A stretch of 62,000 nucleotides of DNA from Branchiostoma floridae (GCF_000003815.2 NC_049991.1:17642580-17704579), one strand, 5' to 3'; shown: positions 20,486 to 34,030, counted from the first letter of the stretch. Notes: generated by a model not told the origin, from the sequence alone. Program-made: numbers and translations.

Positions 20486-23480
20486 TCGAGATATTTCCAT
20501 ATGGTGACTTGCACATGTATAGGTGCATTGGTGTACAAATTGTCTTCATTGGATCTTGGAATAATTTTGGTTTTAAAAGAAAAACTCTACCAAGATTGTC
20601 CAGAAAAAGAACATGCATTTGCCCAGAAAAAGCACACGCATTCGCCATTTATGAACCCTGTGTGAATATGGATCTGTTATGTGTTTGTATTAGTCTGATT
20701 CGGTGTTTATGAAGTACGATATTTGCGAGAAATTATGAACATGTGATTCTTTGCCCGTTAGGTTACATTTCAAAAGGTTGAGGTCGTAAGAGTCTGTACA
20801 ATAATTGTCCCTCTCCTTTTTGTGTACTTCGATGAAGGTCAGAAATCTAAGGAAGATGAGCCAAATAATACTGACACAAGCACCTGGATATGGTTTTGGA
20901 TACGGTCAAACATTTCTGACATTTTCTGTATTTTGTCTGTAACTAGCAGACACATGTATTTATCACGTTGTAAACCAAAACTCTAACTTGATATTTGAAT
21001 GACGCGAAGACAGTTAACTCTAAGATGAAGTTCAAAACTGGCGATTCCAAACACATATCAAGTTGCTTGAGTGACTTGTCTGGAGTTTATGAAGGTTAGA
21101 CATCCAGGTGAACAATACTCAAATACGTATATTTCAATCTCTTTAATTTAATAAATACGGAGATCTACTTCCGGACGTTTCGAGTGACATCCAACCGGCG
21201 TCAGTAAAATACGCTCACTGTTGACGCTCAAGAAGATGCATGTCACTCGGAACGTCCGGAAGTAAATCCGTGTTGTTGTTTTTTTCAGTTGTACGGGTTG
21301 AATTCTATTTGAATCTGGCCTGTTTTGTGTTCTCAGTTTTTTGTCTGCCAGGTTCATCCTACTGGGTCTTACCCTGTATCTATTACAGATAATAACCAAT
21401 GTGCCACAGATGTTCAACAGACGTTCAGACAGAAATCTTGATGCGGACGAAAATTAGATGGATTTTGTGGCTACAGACACGTACAAGAACCAAGAGCACA
21501 TAAACAATTAAAATCCCTCAAAATATCATGTTAGTATTTTATCCTTAATCTTGTATGTGAATGGGAAAAATTAGAAAGAAATACCTTAGTTTCTCTTCGT
21601 GTCGATAGCTGACGAGTTAACTGGCCTGTCTTGGCAGGAGAATATAGCAGTATGACTGAAATAGCTTATTGTTTATTTGTCGCTACTGTAATATTATTCC
21701 GACGGATCACGTGGAATCGCTGGTAAACATCGCATTTCATGAATACCTTACCAGACTAATACAAACATAATTAAGATACCCAAACCTATTCTATTTCAAT
21801 GATGTCATACAATCGCGTCCTAGACCAATTAAGATTTATCGAAAAACAAGCTGTATGAATCAGATTTTGAGCATATAAAAAAACCCTGGTTGTCTATATA
21901 GATATACGTATTGTGCATGTGTGTCTCTGTGTGTCGTTGTGCGTTTTCTTCGTGTAGCACATGTACTCTGGGCATATTGAATTTTATAAAATAGTATGTC
22001 CCTGTAGAATGATTTATTGACAGGAGCAATTCCACTTCAGTACCAAGGAGAAGCCCTGCTAGAAGGTCCGAAATCAATGACCTTCGACTTTACAAGGCCT
22101 ACAGCCTCATCATCAAATATCATCACATGCCCCTTAGTGCTTCTGACATGAGGTACAGTACCTGGAACGTCCCCTCGTCTTCTTTGAATTTGTCAAGTTG
22201 AATAAACAGTTTACTGGCATCTTTCGCTGGAAGGTGATGGTAGTGACTGGGCCAGGGGTTTTGTCTGTGATAATTCAGCTGTTCATTCCGTGTATGGCAG
22301 TGTCCTCCAAATGTTATTATCAAAGCTTACCATTTTAACTTTGTTCCAATGTTCAAGAAAATATTATAGATGGAAAACGATAATTTTCATAAAAATAAAA
22401 TCAAGAGATCCAAATTCAGTTGTTCAATCATTGTATGCTGCCCTCCAATTGTAATTATGACTAAAGCTTACTTACCATGTTAACATTGTTTTAGTATTTA
22501 AAAAAGTGTGATACATTGAAAACAATGATTTTTATATTAAAAACAAACACGAGAGATCCAAATTCAGCTGTTCAATCCTTGCATGTAAGTCTAATCCAGT
22601 TGTAATTATGACTTAAGCTTACTTACCAGGCTAACATTGTTTTACTATTTAAGAACATATGATACATGGAAAACGATAATTTTCATAAAAATGAAAAAAT
22701 CAACAGATCCAAATTCAGCTGTTAAATCCCAGCAAGGAAATTCCTCCAATTGTAATCATGGCCAGCCAACGCTTACCACGTTAACTTTGTTTTGATATTG
22801 AAGAAAATATGACACATGGAAAACAATAATTTTCATAAAAAATCAATACAATCAATTCAGTCTTGATAAACATACTTGTAATACAAGATAATGCCTCATT
22901 AAATGTCAAGAACAGAAAGTATGGATACTAAGTAAAAGGCCAAGAATAATAAATTGGATTATTCATATAGTGTAGAAAAAATAATTATGTGATCCAAAAA
23001 TCGTGTCTCGCACTTACCCTGATGCATGCCCAGTTTCCGTTCTGGAGAAGATGATATGATATTCGACGTTTTCTTTATTCAATTTGGGGGAGGCATCTTA
23101 GCAAAAGCCCCAGCACCGCGTCAAGGTGTGCCTCCATTGCTGAGGGAATTTGGGACGCCATCCTGGCCCACAACCACCAACATTCTCAGCTTCAGAACTA
23201 ACCGAACAGGAATTCTTCAGGTCTAGTGACACTTGGCTGGCCAGATTTTGTATCTATTTCTTTGAAAGGTAACAATTTTCAGAAAGCTCAAGTAATTAGT
23301 GAATCTGTTCAACTATAGAGAAATTTGATGAAATTGAATGCTTTTCTTCCGGATGTTTATTGATAACACTGAATCTTCTTGCAACGGATATTTTCGTACA
23401 TGTGTGGGCAGACTTGACCCAAGTGTACCTAAGACCAGACCATTCAATTTAAAACGCAGAGGCTGTTGGTGGGATTGTCA
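20486..23480. other. intergenic, no gene seen
   Basis: AT-rich sequence. Part of 20878-21120 belongs to the CTGGATATGGTTTTGG element family. About 22320-22860 carries four diverged copies of a module with CAAATTCAG(T/C)TGTTCAATC and TACATGGAAAACGATAATTT at roughly 130-200 bp spacing. No exon is supported. Confidence 0.45.
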
Positions 23481-23482
23481 GG

Positions 23483-23626
23483 ATGAGCGCCAACATGGCC
23501 GAACTTGAGCACCAATTAGAATCAGACCATGGCTTAATAGCCTCGTTGGATGATGCTTTAAAACGTTTTTCTCTGGTAATATTGGTGTTTCATTTGGTGA
23601 AGAAAGGAAAGGAAAAGAAGACATAG
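23483..23626 (+). CDS. orphan short ORF, possible exon or fragment
   Basis: Encodes 47 residues starting MSANMAELEHQLESDHG, with a heptad-like pattern, ending LVKKGKEKKT. A donor-like CTG/GTAATA lies inside. I do not recognise it; it may be a fragment of a transposon protein or a lone 5' exon. Confidence 0.2.
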   Translation: MSANMAELEHQLESDHGLIASLDDALKRFSLVILVFHLVKKGKEKKT

Positions 23627-23639
23627 CTCACCTAGATCC

Positions 23640-26040
23640 CAGTCACTTGGTGGCGAAGCCGACTCTCATTAAGCTGGTTCAAAATGATGTAACTGGAAAA
23701 TTCAAACTCGAATTGCCTCCTCGAGAAATGTGGAAATTCCAGGTTTCTTGAAAAAGTCGCAATCCAAATATACGCTCGCTCCAATCGAAATGAAAGCTGG
23801 AAAATCGTGCGCTTCAAATTCCGCGAACTTGTCCAGCAAAGATACGATGCCGATTGAATGTCGCAATCCAAATGTATCCTCACTCTAAATAAATTCTCGA
23901 AAATACACTAAGTTTCAAAATCTGCATGCTGGCAAAGAGGATATACACGCTTTCAGACGCACGATGAAAAGATTTTCAAAATATGAAAATTCCAGATTCT
24001 CGAAAATAACGAGATCCAAATATAAGCTTGCTTGCTCCAAATGAAATGTAAGCTCTAAAATGCTCTAAAATCGCACTTTCCAAATAGGGCGAAAATCTCC
24101 ATAAAAGATGGTATTAAATTTGAATCGCGAAAATTCCTGGTGCCTCGAAAATGTTCCGATTCAAATGTACGCTCCTCTCTATAAAATGCAAGCTCCAAAA
24201 TGCTCGAAAATTGTACGTTTCAAAAACCGCGAATATCTCAAGATAATTTCACGATCCAAATGTACACCCGCCAAATTTCGCGAAAACCACTAGGAAAGAT
24301 GAGATGCAATTCAAAATATGAAAATTCCTGGTGCCTTGAAAGTGTCGCGAGCCGATAAATGTATTCTCGCTCCAAATGAAATGTCAGCTCGAAAATAATC
24401 GAAAATCGCACGTTCCAAATACCGCGAAAATCTCCAGAAAAGATGGTATGAAATTTGAAACGCGAAAATTCCTGGTGCCTCGAATTGTTCCGATCGAAAT
24501 GTTTCCTTATGAAATGCAACTTCCAAAATGCTCGAAAATCGCACGTTCCAAATCCCGCAAAAATCTCCAGAAACGATATGAAAATTGAAACGCGAAAATT
24601 CCTGGTGCCTCGAAAATGATGTTCCGATCCAAATGTACGCTCCTCCTTATAAAATGTAAGCTCCAAAATGCTCGAAAATTGTACGTTTCAAAAACCGCGA
24701 ATATCTGCAGAAAATTTCACAATCCAAATGTACACCCGCCAAATTTCGCGAAAACCACTAGAAAAGATGGGATGCAATTCAAAATATGAAAATTCCTGGT
24801 GCCTAGAAAATATCGCGAGCCGATAAATGTATTCTCACTCCAAATGAAATGTAAGCTCGAAAATCGCACGTTCCAAATTCCGCGAAAATCTCCAGGAAAG
24901 ATGGTATGTAATTTGAAACGCGAAAATTCCTGGTGCCTCGAAATTGTTCCGATCCAAATGTTTCCTTATGAAATGCAACTTCCAAAATGCTCGAAAATTG
25001 TACGTTTCAAACACCGGGAATATCTCCAGAAAAGATATGACATTTGAAACGTGATAATTCCTGGTATCTCGAAAATGTCCCGTTCCAAATGTACGCTCCT
25101 CCTTATAAAATGTATGCTCCAAAATGCTCGAAAATTGTACGTTTCAAACACCGCGAATATCTGCAGAAAATTTCACGATCTAAATGTACACCCGCCAAAT
25201 TTCGCGAAAATCACCAGGAAAGATGGGATTGCAATTCAAAATATGACAATTCCTGGTGCCTAGAAAATATCGCGAGCCGATAAATGTATTCTCGCTCCAA
25301 ATGAAATGTAAGCTCGAAAATGCTCGAAAATCGCACGTTCCAAATAGCGCGAAAATCTCCAGAAAAGATGGTATGAAATTTGAAACGTGAAAATTCCTGG
25401 TGCCTCGAAAATGTTCTGATTCAAATCTCCTTATGAAATGCAAGCTCCAAAATGCTGGAAAATTGTACGTTTCAAACACCGCGAATATCTCAAGAAAATT
25501 TCACGATCCAAATGTACACCCACCAAATTTCGTGAAATCCACTAGGAAAGATGAGATGCAATTCAAAATATGACAATTTCTGGTGCGTAGAAAATGCCGA
25601 TTAATGTATTCACGCTTCAAATGGAATGTAAGCTCGAAAATCGCACGTTCCAAATTCCGCGAAAATCTCCAGAAAAGATGTAATGAAATTTGAAACGCGA
25701 AAATTCATGGTGCCTCGAAAATGTTCCGATTCAAATGTACGCTCCTCCTTATGAACTGCAAGCTCCAAAATGCTCGAAAATTGTACGTTTCAAACATCGC
25801 GAATATCAGCAGAAAATTTCACAATCCAAATGTACACCCGCCAAATTTCGCGAAAATCACCAGGAAAGATGGGATGCAATTCAAAATATGACAATTCCTG
25901 GTGCCTAGAAAATGACGCTAGCCGATAAATGTATTCTCGCTCCAAATGAAATGTGAGCTCGAAAATGCTCGAAAATCGCACGTTCCAAAATCCGCGAAAA
26001 TCTCCAGAAAAAATGTACGCTCGCTCAAGTTGAAATCAAA
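23640..26040. repeat. higher-order satellite, about 460-bp unit of three monomers
   Basis: The phrase AATTCCTGGTGCCT recurs at about 24129, 24326, 24470, 24598, 24790, 24928, 25058, 25249, 25392, 25577, 25702 and 25896. Spacings cycle through about 190, 140 and 130 bp, making a 460-470 bp higher-order unit that later loses a monomer. Monomers share GCTCGAAAAT, GTACGTTTCAAA and CGCGAAAATCTCCAG. No coding potential. Confidence 0.85.
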
Positions 26041-26244
26041 ATACACCAAGTTTCAAATTCTGCAAGATTTGGACGGTGGCAAACATATCGACAACATGTA
26101 ACAGTTCGCCTTCATCTGCAAAATGTTGCCCCAAATAGTGCATAAATAAGCCGCTTACATTGGATAAATGCTTCCTAAACCGTTGTCGCTTATTTTCTAT
26201 GACAAAATATCATGTCATAACATTTACCTTATAATATATAGTTA

Positions 26245-26480
26245 GGCCCCATTTCCACTAGACGGCGATCACTGCGACCTAAATAGGATTTATCTAACAT
26301 TTACTTTTACACTGGGTACATGTTTATCATACAAAACGTAAAAGTGTGACAGAGAAGACAACAAAACACAGAAAGTGTAAAAAGATCCGTTCCTTTTGTA
26401 TACAATCCGTTGAGGGATACGTCAGATTTAAGGGTCGCAGAAAGAGGGCGGCGATAGCGCCGACCTGGTGGAAAGAGGGT
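26245..26480. mobile_element. MITE family 2, copy inside the satellite field
   Basis: The left terminus CCCCATTTCCACTAGACGGC pairs with GGCGGCGATAGCGCC...TGGTGGAAAGAGGG at the right. The interior resembles the copy at 55509-55735 (ACACTGGGTA, CATACAAAACGTAAAAGTGTGA). It separates the main satellite from its diverged part. Confidence 0.65.
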
Positions 26481-26639
26481 ACTATTGATGCAGTGAAAAA
26501 TAAGAAAACGTTAACTCACCCAAGCTGTCAGTCGTCATGTGAAGCAAATTCTCTAAAAGCAGGTTCAAAATGATGACAGAAAAATGTTACCACAACTTGC
26601 GGCTCGGGAATAGATGAGTTTGTAGATCAAAAATGGTAC

Positions 26640-26975
26640 CTCGAAAATGGCGCAATCCAGCAGACACTCGCTCCAAATGTAGACGCAAACTCGAACATCG
26701 TACGTTTCAACTTAAGCGAAAATGTCCAGAAAAGAAGGTATGCAGATCAAAATTATAACTCGAAATGGCGTGATCCATATGTGCGCTCCAAATGAAACAC
26801 AAACTCCAAAATTGCGCGTTTCAAAGTCCTCGAAAACAATTCGCAACATTAAGATGGCACGCAAAGCAAAATGCCCGGTAACTCCAAATGACGCTATCCA
26901 AATGCAGACCTCCGCTCGCTCCATATCAAACAAGATTGAAAATACTCGAAAATTGAACTTTTTGAATTCCCCAAA
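26640..26975. repeat. diverged satellite copies
   Basis: Same vocabulary as the main array (CGCTCCAAATG, CGTACGTTTCAA, GCGAAAATGTCCAGAAAAGA) but more diverged, as expected at the edge of an array. Confidence 0.65.
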
Positions 26976-26989
26976 GTCCACATGCTGAG

Positions 26990-27440
26990 CACACGCATTG
27001 CTTCAGTTGGCAACAAAATTCGCAGCGCAACCACGAGGTATAATTCTTATCGTTCCTGCGGCAAGTCCACATCGTAACCACGAATTTCAAAATCATCATG
27101 GATTTCGGTGCAGGCATTGGTGTATAAGCTGTCATTGTTCGCGCAGCGAAAAGCGCGGGGGGGGGGGGGGCGGTCCTGCTGCACTGGCAAGTCACGGCTA
27201 TACGGCCGGATAACTTTCCTCCACATACCTTGCGTGGTCAGATGCTTGCGTGGTCAGATGCTTGCCTTGCTTCCATCCTTCCAGTTCAGATTCAGCCAGA
27301 CCTTGGCAAGCATTGCAGTGCCCTCTTCCACCATAAAGTAGCGCATCTGTAAGCGAAAAGAGATTGTATGTTATACAAGGGACAGGTGTTTAGAAAGGGA
27401 GAAGTATGCAGTCTTTTATTAAGGATGTCTTCCATTAATG
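26990..27440. other. intergenic, one doubtful minus-strand exon
   Basis: A G14 run lies near 27159-27172. On the minus strand about 27340-27245, acceptor-like CGCTTACAG precedes ATGCGCTACTTTATGGTGG, encoding MRYFMVEEGTAMLAK and VWLNLNWKDGSK before a stop. I do not recognise it and no partner exon was found. Confidence 0.25.
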
Positions 27441-27499
27441 TATGCACCAGGATGTCCTGGAATCGTAAACAAGTGCTAATGGTGGAAGTCGGCAGAAAT

Positions 27500-27830
27500 T
27501 AGAAAATGTTTGTTTTCATCTAATCAAAAAAAATTAATTCTTAATAACTACAGATCGTTAGTAGATATCATTTTGCGCAACCGTGAGTTGGTAGCTTTCA
27601 TCATTATGCAAAGAAAAACGAAGTTTCATTACAGTGGTATGTACCAAAGTGCTGTATTTTGTCATAGAAAAAAATAATATCAGAGGCAATAAAATGATGA
27701 CGTCATCAATTTGGCCCCCAAAAATCAGATTTAAAATTCTTTAATGCCCATCTATCAACATTCGTTACGGCTCCATTCGTTCTTAATTCATTAATAAGAA
27801 AACAGTGGAAGGTCAAAATGCCAATTCAGC
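27500..27830. mobile_element. foldback family copy, left arm missing
   Basis: Matches the right arm of the element at 11540-12121: GTTAGTAGATATCATTTTGCG, GTGGTATGTACCAAAGTGCT and TGGAAGGTCAAAATGCCAA. Confidence 0.7.
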
Positions 27831-28039
27831 CAACCGAGATACCTTAAGAGCTAGTTGAAATGGCTGCACGAATAGAAACTGAAAAAAAAAAGAAGTTATC
27901 TAATTTTACTTTCAATCTAAATGTGTGTAATATCTGTAAAATAGAATACTTACTTGGTGTGGTACGTCCGCTATCTAGTCTTCCATCAGTGTATTCTGCA
28001 GTTTGCTCATTTTCAGCTAGTCGGTGCTTTTGAGCTACA

Positions 28040-28520
28040 AGCGGCAAAAACAGGTATGATTAAAGAACCAGCCAAGAAAAAACTCAATAAAAAGATTTAA
28101 AAAGTTCATTAAAAAGACAAACGGAGCCATGGTTAGGAAAATACAGAAAGACTTTAAAACAATCACAATTACGGAAGACATCAGCTGCTGAATGAAAAAA
28201 AAATTGAACCCTTCCCCTTTCCTATTGACCGAGAAGGGAGAGTAGGCCAGACGGTGAAAACTACAAATTTTACCGTAAACACAAGATCTATCGACACGGT
28301 ACGATACGCTATATAGCAAGGAATTAAAAAAATATTAACAGAATGGAGAGGTGAGCTTCGAAAACAGAAATGGTTATGAAGATACAGAAAAAGCGGAAAA
28401 AAACAGTCCAATGTAATATGGAAAAAGGGTTGAAAGTCAGGCGGTGGATGAGAACTGAAATGACCGAAAACACACGAGTTGATGCTACGGTACGGACACG
28501 AAGTCCGTCAGCGCTGCGCT
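28040..28520. repeat. diverged tandem duplication
   Basis: Two related stretches contain GGTTA(G/T)GAA(A/G)ATACAGAAA and a GACACGGTACG / GCTACGGTACG end. Weak similarity; no gene seen. Confidence 0.35.
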
Positions 28521-28789
28521 TCTGTCTCTTAAGAATTAATATTTTTAATAATGATTTATTCTACCTCAGCATGTAAATTGAATTCATGGGAAATCTGACT
28601 GGAATATATGTGTGAAGACTACTGCTTACGCAATCGCGTGGGGAAAGAGGACCTGCCGCAAACTGGCTGGGCAGATCATAGAAAAAAAAGCAATAACCGC
28701 GTGAAAAAAATTCAGTTTCGTATCTGAAAGCATCAACAAATTCATAAATGCTGCGTTAACAGAATGCTTTAAACATGTTGGCCCCAAGC

Positions 28790-29420
28790 TGTCATAATGC
28801 TACGTTGCAGGCTTTTTGGCGGGAAATGCGATCAAGCCACAGCCGGGGACTGTGCGTTCATTACGCATACGGAAGGCCGAATTAGAACACGGTATACTAC
28901 TTTCCTTTCAAGTTTTACATAAAAATAAACATTGAACAAGAGTAACACTACTAGATTTTGGAACACTTCTTACTATGATTCTGAAGTGCCTTTTCCAGAA
29001 AACCCACCTTTTGTGGGAAAATTATGATCAAACATCTAATTTCATTTGGCGGGAAATACGACCAAGTTTACAGCAGCTGAGGAATGTGCATTGTTTTACT
29101 GCGGTGAGATGGCTGAACACGGTGAATCAAATTTTTCTCGCTCATGGTTTACAAGAAAATATTAGACAAAGACTTTCACTGCTAGATTTAGAAATACATT
29201 TGGCGATGATTCTGAGGTAGATTTTTGCGAAAACTCGTGTTTCTATTTTGCAAATGTGACCAAACACCTAATTGCGACCGACCGGTGATTGTCGGGGATA
29301 TATATGCCTAGACCACCTCAACATTATTTTTCTATTTGTCATCGAAAAAGCTCAAGGTGCAACAGATATAGATAGACGCTGGAACATTTAATATGATACT
29401 TCTGAGGAAGCGGAGGACCT
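28790..29420. repeat. three diverged tandem units of about 225 bp
   Basis: TTTGGCGGGAAAT(G/A)CGA(T/C)CAAG and ACTGCTAGATTT(A/T)GAA / TGATTCTGA recur at about 28813, 29046 and, more diverged, 29270. Apparent ORFs do not persist between units. Confidence 0.55.
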
Positions 29421-31790
29421 ATGATTTCACTCAACACAGCGACGCGGGACACGAGGTTTCTGACCCGCGCTTTTCTCTAAGAAAATTTGTGACAAAAATA
29501 TATATATAACGGGCGTTAGCTCAAAATCTAGGAAGAAACTTGAAGTACACAAGGTCTTGGTTACCTTCAGCGACACATTTGATATATAGAAACGTCAGAG
29601 TTTAGAGACTTTTGCGAAATTACTGGTAGGGTAATCTAAAAGCTCCAGACGTACACGAGCCCACGCAGTACGCGCCAAATTCAGATCTATGATTAGTATG
29701 AAGCTTCGGTAAAATCTTGCGAATAGATTGTCGAAACTGTTCTTCGGATATAGCAACTTCCCTGTGAACACTGTACAGAGTAATATATTTTATCGCTAGG
29801 AAAGGAGAAAAATCTTACCTTATGTCTCGGCAGACCACGCTTACGCTGTCCGGAACGTCGGTATGCTGTTCTTCCTACATGGAGTAGCCCGATAATGGCG
29901 CACAAAATTTGAGCGAAATTTCCGGTCAAAATGCTGATCAGTGATTGGTCCGCGGACATTACGACCGTAGCATTTTGTACCTGGGTATCATTGCTAGTGT
30001 AAAATCTTATTCCACCTTTCAAAAAAATTGGCCCACTCTGTAACAACTATTGTCTGTATTCTGTATTATCTTTAGGATACGGTGTCTTGTGGGCTCTGTG
30101 TCTTGATACATATACTAGTTTGTGAAATTAAACAAGAACAACATTTATAGCCCCCCTAAGCATGGCTGATGGTTACTGCGTGAACTGTTGCATTATCTGT
30201 CGAGGGGTAATCAATCATAAGAGAACGACATTATTACTTAAATCAAAACCCTTCATGGACTTTTGCACATTTTGCAGACTTTTCCTACATATATAGAGAA
30301 GAGTTTTCTAATGTATGTTGCAGTTGTTGTTTTGACTAGCTGTATGTGTTGTAGCTATGTAAACGTTGCCCCCCATCCTTCCAGCAGTTAGTAGATTTTT
30401 GCTACGAAGATGCAGTCACAGTAAAAGAGGGACATTCCAGGTGTAGACAACAGCTGTCAAAGGATCATACACCAATTAGGCTGTACCATTGTGTTGGGGG
30501 GTGAAATACACATCTCTTATACCTTCCATATCGAAAAAACAATAATTTTTTTCTGGAGATGCTTTGCCCTCTATTACAAATGAATCTCTACGTCATCAAA
30601 ATTTATCACAGATACACAAACACACACACACGTGCACATAAAGAGAGGAGAGTAGGCTAAATGCAGCAAATCCCATGATGGGATACTAAAGACTAAGAGC
30701 TATTGTATGTAATATTAACGTTACAGATATGTAACGTTATACACGCCAGATTGTGTCCAAATATGGCAGAATGACCGACGGCACGTATCATATATTGGTC
30801 TGGAGAGAGAGAGGGTGAATGCGCTGTTATGATCCCTGTGTAGATATGGACCTTTTTATATGCCTGTATTAGTCTGGCTCGGCGTTTCTGAAGTGCGATG
30901 TTTACGAAGAATTATGAATATGTGATTCTCTGCCCCGTTGATTCAGTTCACGTGTTCATCACGTGTCAGGCAATATACAAGACGTGTTGTCAGTTATTTT
31001 TCCCATAGCCTGCTTCAGGCGAAGGCCAGCTAACTGGTCAGCTGCCAGCATGGCCGGGGACTGAGGAAACTGAGGTACATTTTTTGGCGATCTTGCTGGC
31101 GATCTTATGTCTCTATACAACTCTTTGTCGGTTCATTCGATTCTGACGATTTGTTTGGCGTATTTTTGGTGCAACATGTGTTGCATTTTGAATTTTTCCC
31201 CCGATTAGCCGATTTGGGCTTTGCAAATATGGGGTACTGTATACAATGGCGCTACTAAATGGGAAACGGTTTTGGATTTCAGAATTCTTTGCAACTAGCC
31301 GATTTTTGCGCCACAGCGTATTGCAAATAGCTGGTTTCCACTGTATTTTCATCTCTATTTTCTTTGTTTTCTCATTTATATGCAAGATTAATGTTTTAAA
31401 AAATTGGACTTACTTATAATTGAATTATATGGGCACATGTGGGGTATTTGCGATCTGAAAGACTTTATTAATCACAGGTGCAGGAGAGACTATGCAATGA
31501 TGGGACTATAGATGACGTGTAAAATAAAGTACATTTAATTTTTCTAATGCTTTCATCATAAATCTGAGGAAAATAAGCTGTGAAATAGTTGCCACAATCT
31601 CGCCGAGCATTCATGATCTAGAAAAAAAACCCAGATCTCGAAAATCACGAAACCCGCTTACTGGTTACAACTGCAACATTGTACTGGGTTTAGCCATTGC
31701 CTCCCCCTCCCCCCGTCAAAAAAGACGTTGAGCCCGTATAATAAGGGACCGTACGGATCGCCCACAGGAAAGGGGCATCGCCCTAAATAA
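29421..31790. other. intergenic, no gene seen
   Basis: Short ORFs only. Part of 30830-30940 (CTGTATTAGTCTG(G/A)CTCGG) resembles 20680-20760, a diverged pair lying on each side of the central repeats. Confidence 0.4.
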
Positions 31791-33280
31791 CCTTTTTCAC
31801 TTGAAGAAATATCATTAAACTGTAGATTAATCTGCCAGCAAAATTTACGCCTAGGGTCATAAAAATGCAAGAAATGGTGTTTCAGACCTCGAGGGTAAAA
31901 TTTTTTAAAAATTCCTGGATCCCTTTGACATGACCAGCCTCGTGTCTTAGGTGGTCGACATCGTGATAACTGTGTTCAGGGGCGTAGCCCGCAAAATTTT
32001 AAGCTGGATCAATCAATTTAACCCTCAAGCACCCGACCTTTTTTTGCGACTAAAATGACCGAGTGGGGTCCAAACGGACCCCAAAAGGTTTTGTTCATAA
32101 AATCTCAGTACCATTTCTTAGCGGCGATCATTGTATATACATTGCTTCGTCAATGTATGAGGAAGATTTTGAGATGTTAATGTGTTGCTAATTCCAACTC
32201 ATTATCATAATTTATGCAAAAGTTCAGAACGACCACGTTTTGCACTAAACCTATTCCGATCAGATAGGGGAATTTTGAGGCCCTCAGCAACATTTATGTC
32301 GCATAACTCATGAACGGCTAGAGCTAAAGCTGCGAAACTTGGTAATTTATCCAAAAATATTGTTTGCAAAAGTTTTTGGCCAATAAAGTAAGTTTATCAT
32401 TTTTGGGGGTTGCCATGGCAACCATATTCTAACAGGCATATTTTTGCCAAAATTTGAAAATTTCAATTTAAACAAGGTTTTCTTGGTAAACTACACCTGT
32501 TTTCTGACAACAATTAAATTCTATGAAATTCAATGTAATTTTCATGACTTAAAATTTTTAATTTATGCTAATTTCATGACGTCATTGGTCAAAATCCAAG
32601 ATGGCCGCCCTGATTAGGTAAATGACGTCATAATGTCGTCACATTACATGTTGATGACACAGAAATTTGGGTGTGGATAAAGGGTTACATTTTTATTATC
32701 GTCTAAAAGTTTAGTAGTCATACTATAAGTGGTTAAGGAGTTAGCCCCCAAAGTTTGTTTTAAAAACTGCACATTTTTGCTGGGGTCCGTTTGGACCCCA
32801 GAGGGACTGAACACAAACTTTCTTTATAATTTCCACATAATTGTACCAATCTTTGCGAAAACTTAGGAGAAGGTATAAGACATATTGACTGACAAAGTCA
32901 CGGAAGGATTTTTTCTTCAGATCAAAAATGTTTAAATGGCACTTCAAAATGTACGCCTGGGGTCCAAACGGACCCCACTCGGGTGTTTGAGGGTTAAAAG
33001 AAATGTCATTAAACTTAGCTTTGTCTGCGAGCAAAATATATCCATCTAATTGAAGGACCTAGGAATTAGCCTTTAAAGAGGGATTTCAAAATTTCCCGGA
33101 CCTTCCTTGCGACGCCTCGCGCCTTTTTCGGCAAACATGGTGTTGGAGACGTGGCCCTCAGAAACCCTCGTATTTTTCGTGACATAGAAATGTCATTAAA
33201 CCTGCAAATTTGCCCATCAAAATTCAGGAAATTGCGTTTTAGAGGGATAAGATAAAATTTCCCGGCGCCTTACATGCTGA
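31790..33280. repeat. three diverged units split by a transposon
   Basis: AAAT(G/A)TCATTAAAC followed by GCAAAATTTACG-like and AATTTCCCGG-like stretches recurs at about 31808, 33000 and 33188. The 972-bp TTAA element sits between the first two. Confidence 0.5.
32022..32993. mobile_element. non-autonomous piggyBac-like element with TTAA duplication
   Basis: Starts CCCTCAAGCACCCGA and ends TCGGGTGTTTGAGGG, flanked by TTAA at 32018-32021 and 32994-32997. Subterminal GGGGTCCAAACGGACCCC occurs at both ends in inverted register, and once more internally as GGGGTCCGTTTGGACCCC. TTAA targets with CCC...GGG ends are the mark of piggyBac transposons. No transposase ORF is present. Confidence 0.8.
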
Positions 33281-34030
33281 ATTTCGCTCAGTGATATTTC
33301 GCCGGCAGCGAGTGAGAGGCGACCGGTCAGCCTCGCCGTGGGAAAATTGGAGTCACGCGTCGGCGCCCCCCTCCCCACTACAGTTTTGGTTAGTCGCATC
33401 GTGCTGTCGTTTTTGTTGGTATTTTCCCCCGATTTACCGTCAGTTATTGCCACAACAGAACCAAGAAAAGGTCCGAAATATATGTAAATTGAAAATAGTT
33501 TCCGACAAGCCACTCAGACCCCATAAACTTGCAATATAAAGAGGCGGGGCGCGCCGCAGAGATCAAGGTACAAATGCTTTTTAGGTGTTGTTTGGATATC
33601 AAAACAATGAAATAGCTTCTATAAAGCAATAATTTATGTCTCTATGAAGCACATATTTATCCCTCTATAAGCATATATTTAAGCCATATTCAGTTTCCCT
33701 TTTTTGACAGGGGTGAGAGATCTGCTTCGCGATGAAAACCAGCATCATAAGAAGGACGCAAAGCACATTTCCAAACGGGAGCGCAGTGACTTATTGGCGT
33801 CTGGAATGTTTTTTTCAAAGTTGATAGGAGGGGGGAGGGCTTAGCAAAAGTGTTTTCACCTGGCCGGGAGGGGGGGTGGTTGGTAGCAAAACAAATTAGA
33901 CCTGGGGGGAGGGCGTAGCAAATTGTGTTTGACCCGACCCTCTGACGACCGGCCCTCCCCCCTCACTAAATTCCGTACGGTCCCTAACTTACACGAAAAC
34001 ATCAGAGCGATCCATCAACTAGACATGGTG
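33281..34030. other. upstream of gene B, no gene seen
   Basis: Includes G-rich stretches such as GGCCGGGAGGGGGGGTGG (33870s). CCGTACGGTCCCT at 33974 is the inverse of GGGACCGTACGG at 31748, so an inverted element may span this region. Confidence 0.4.
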
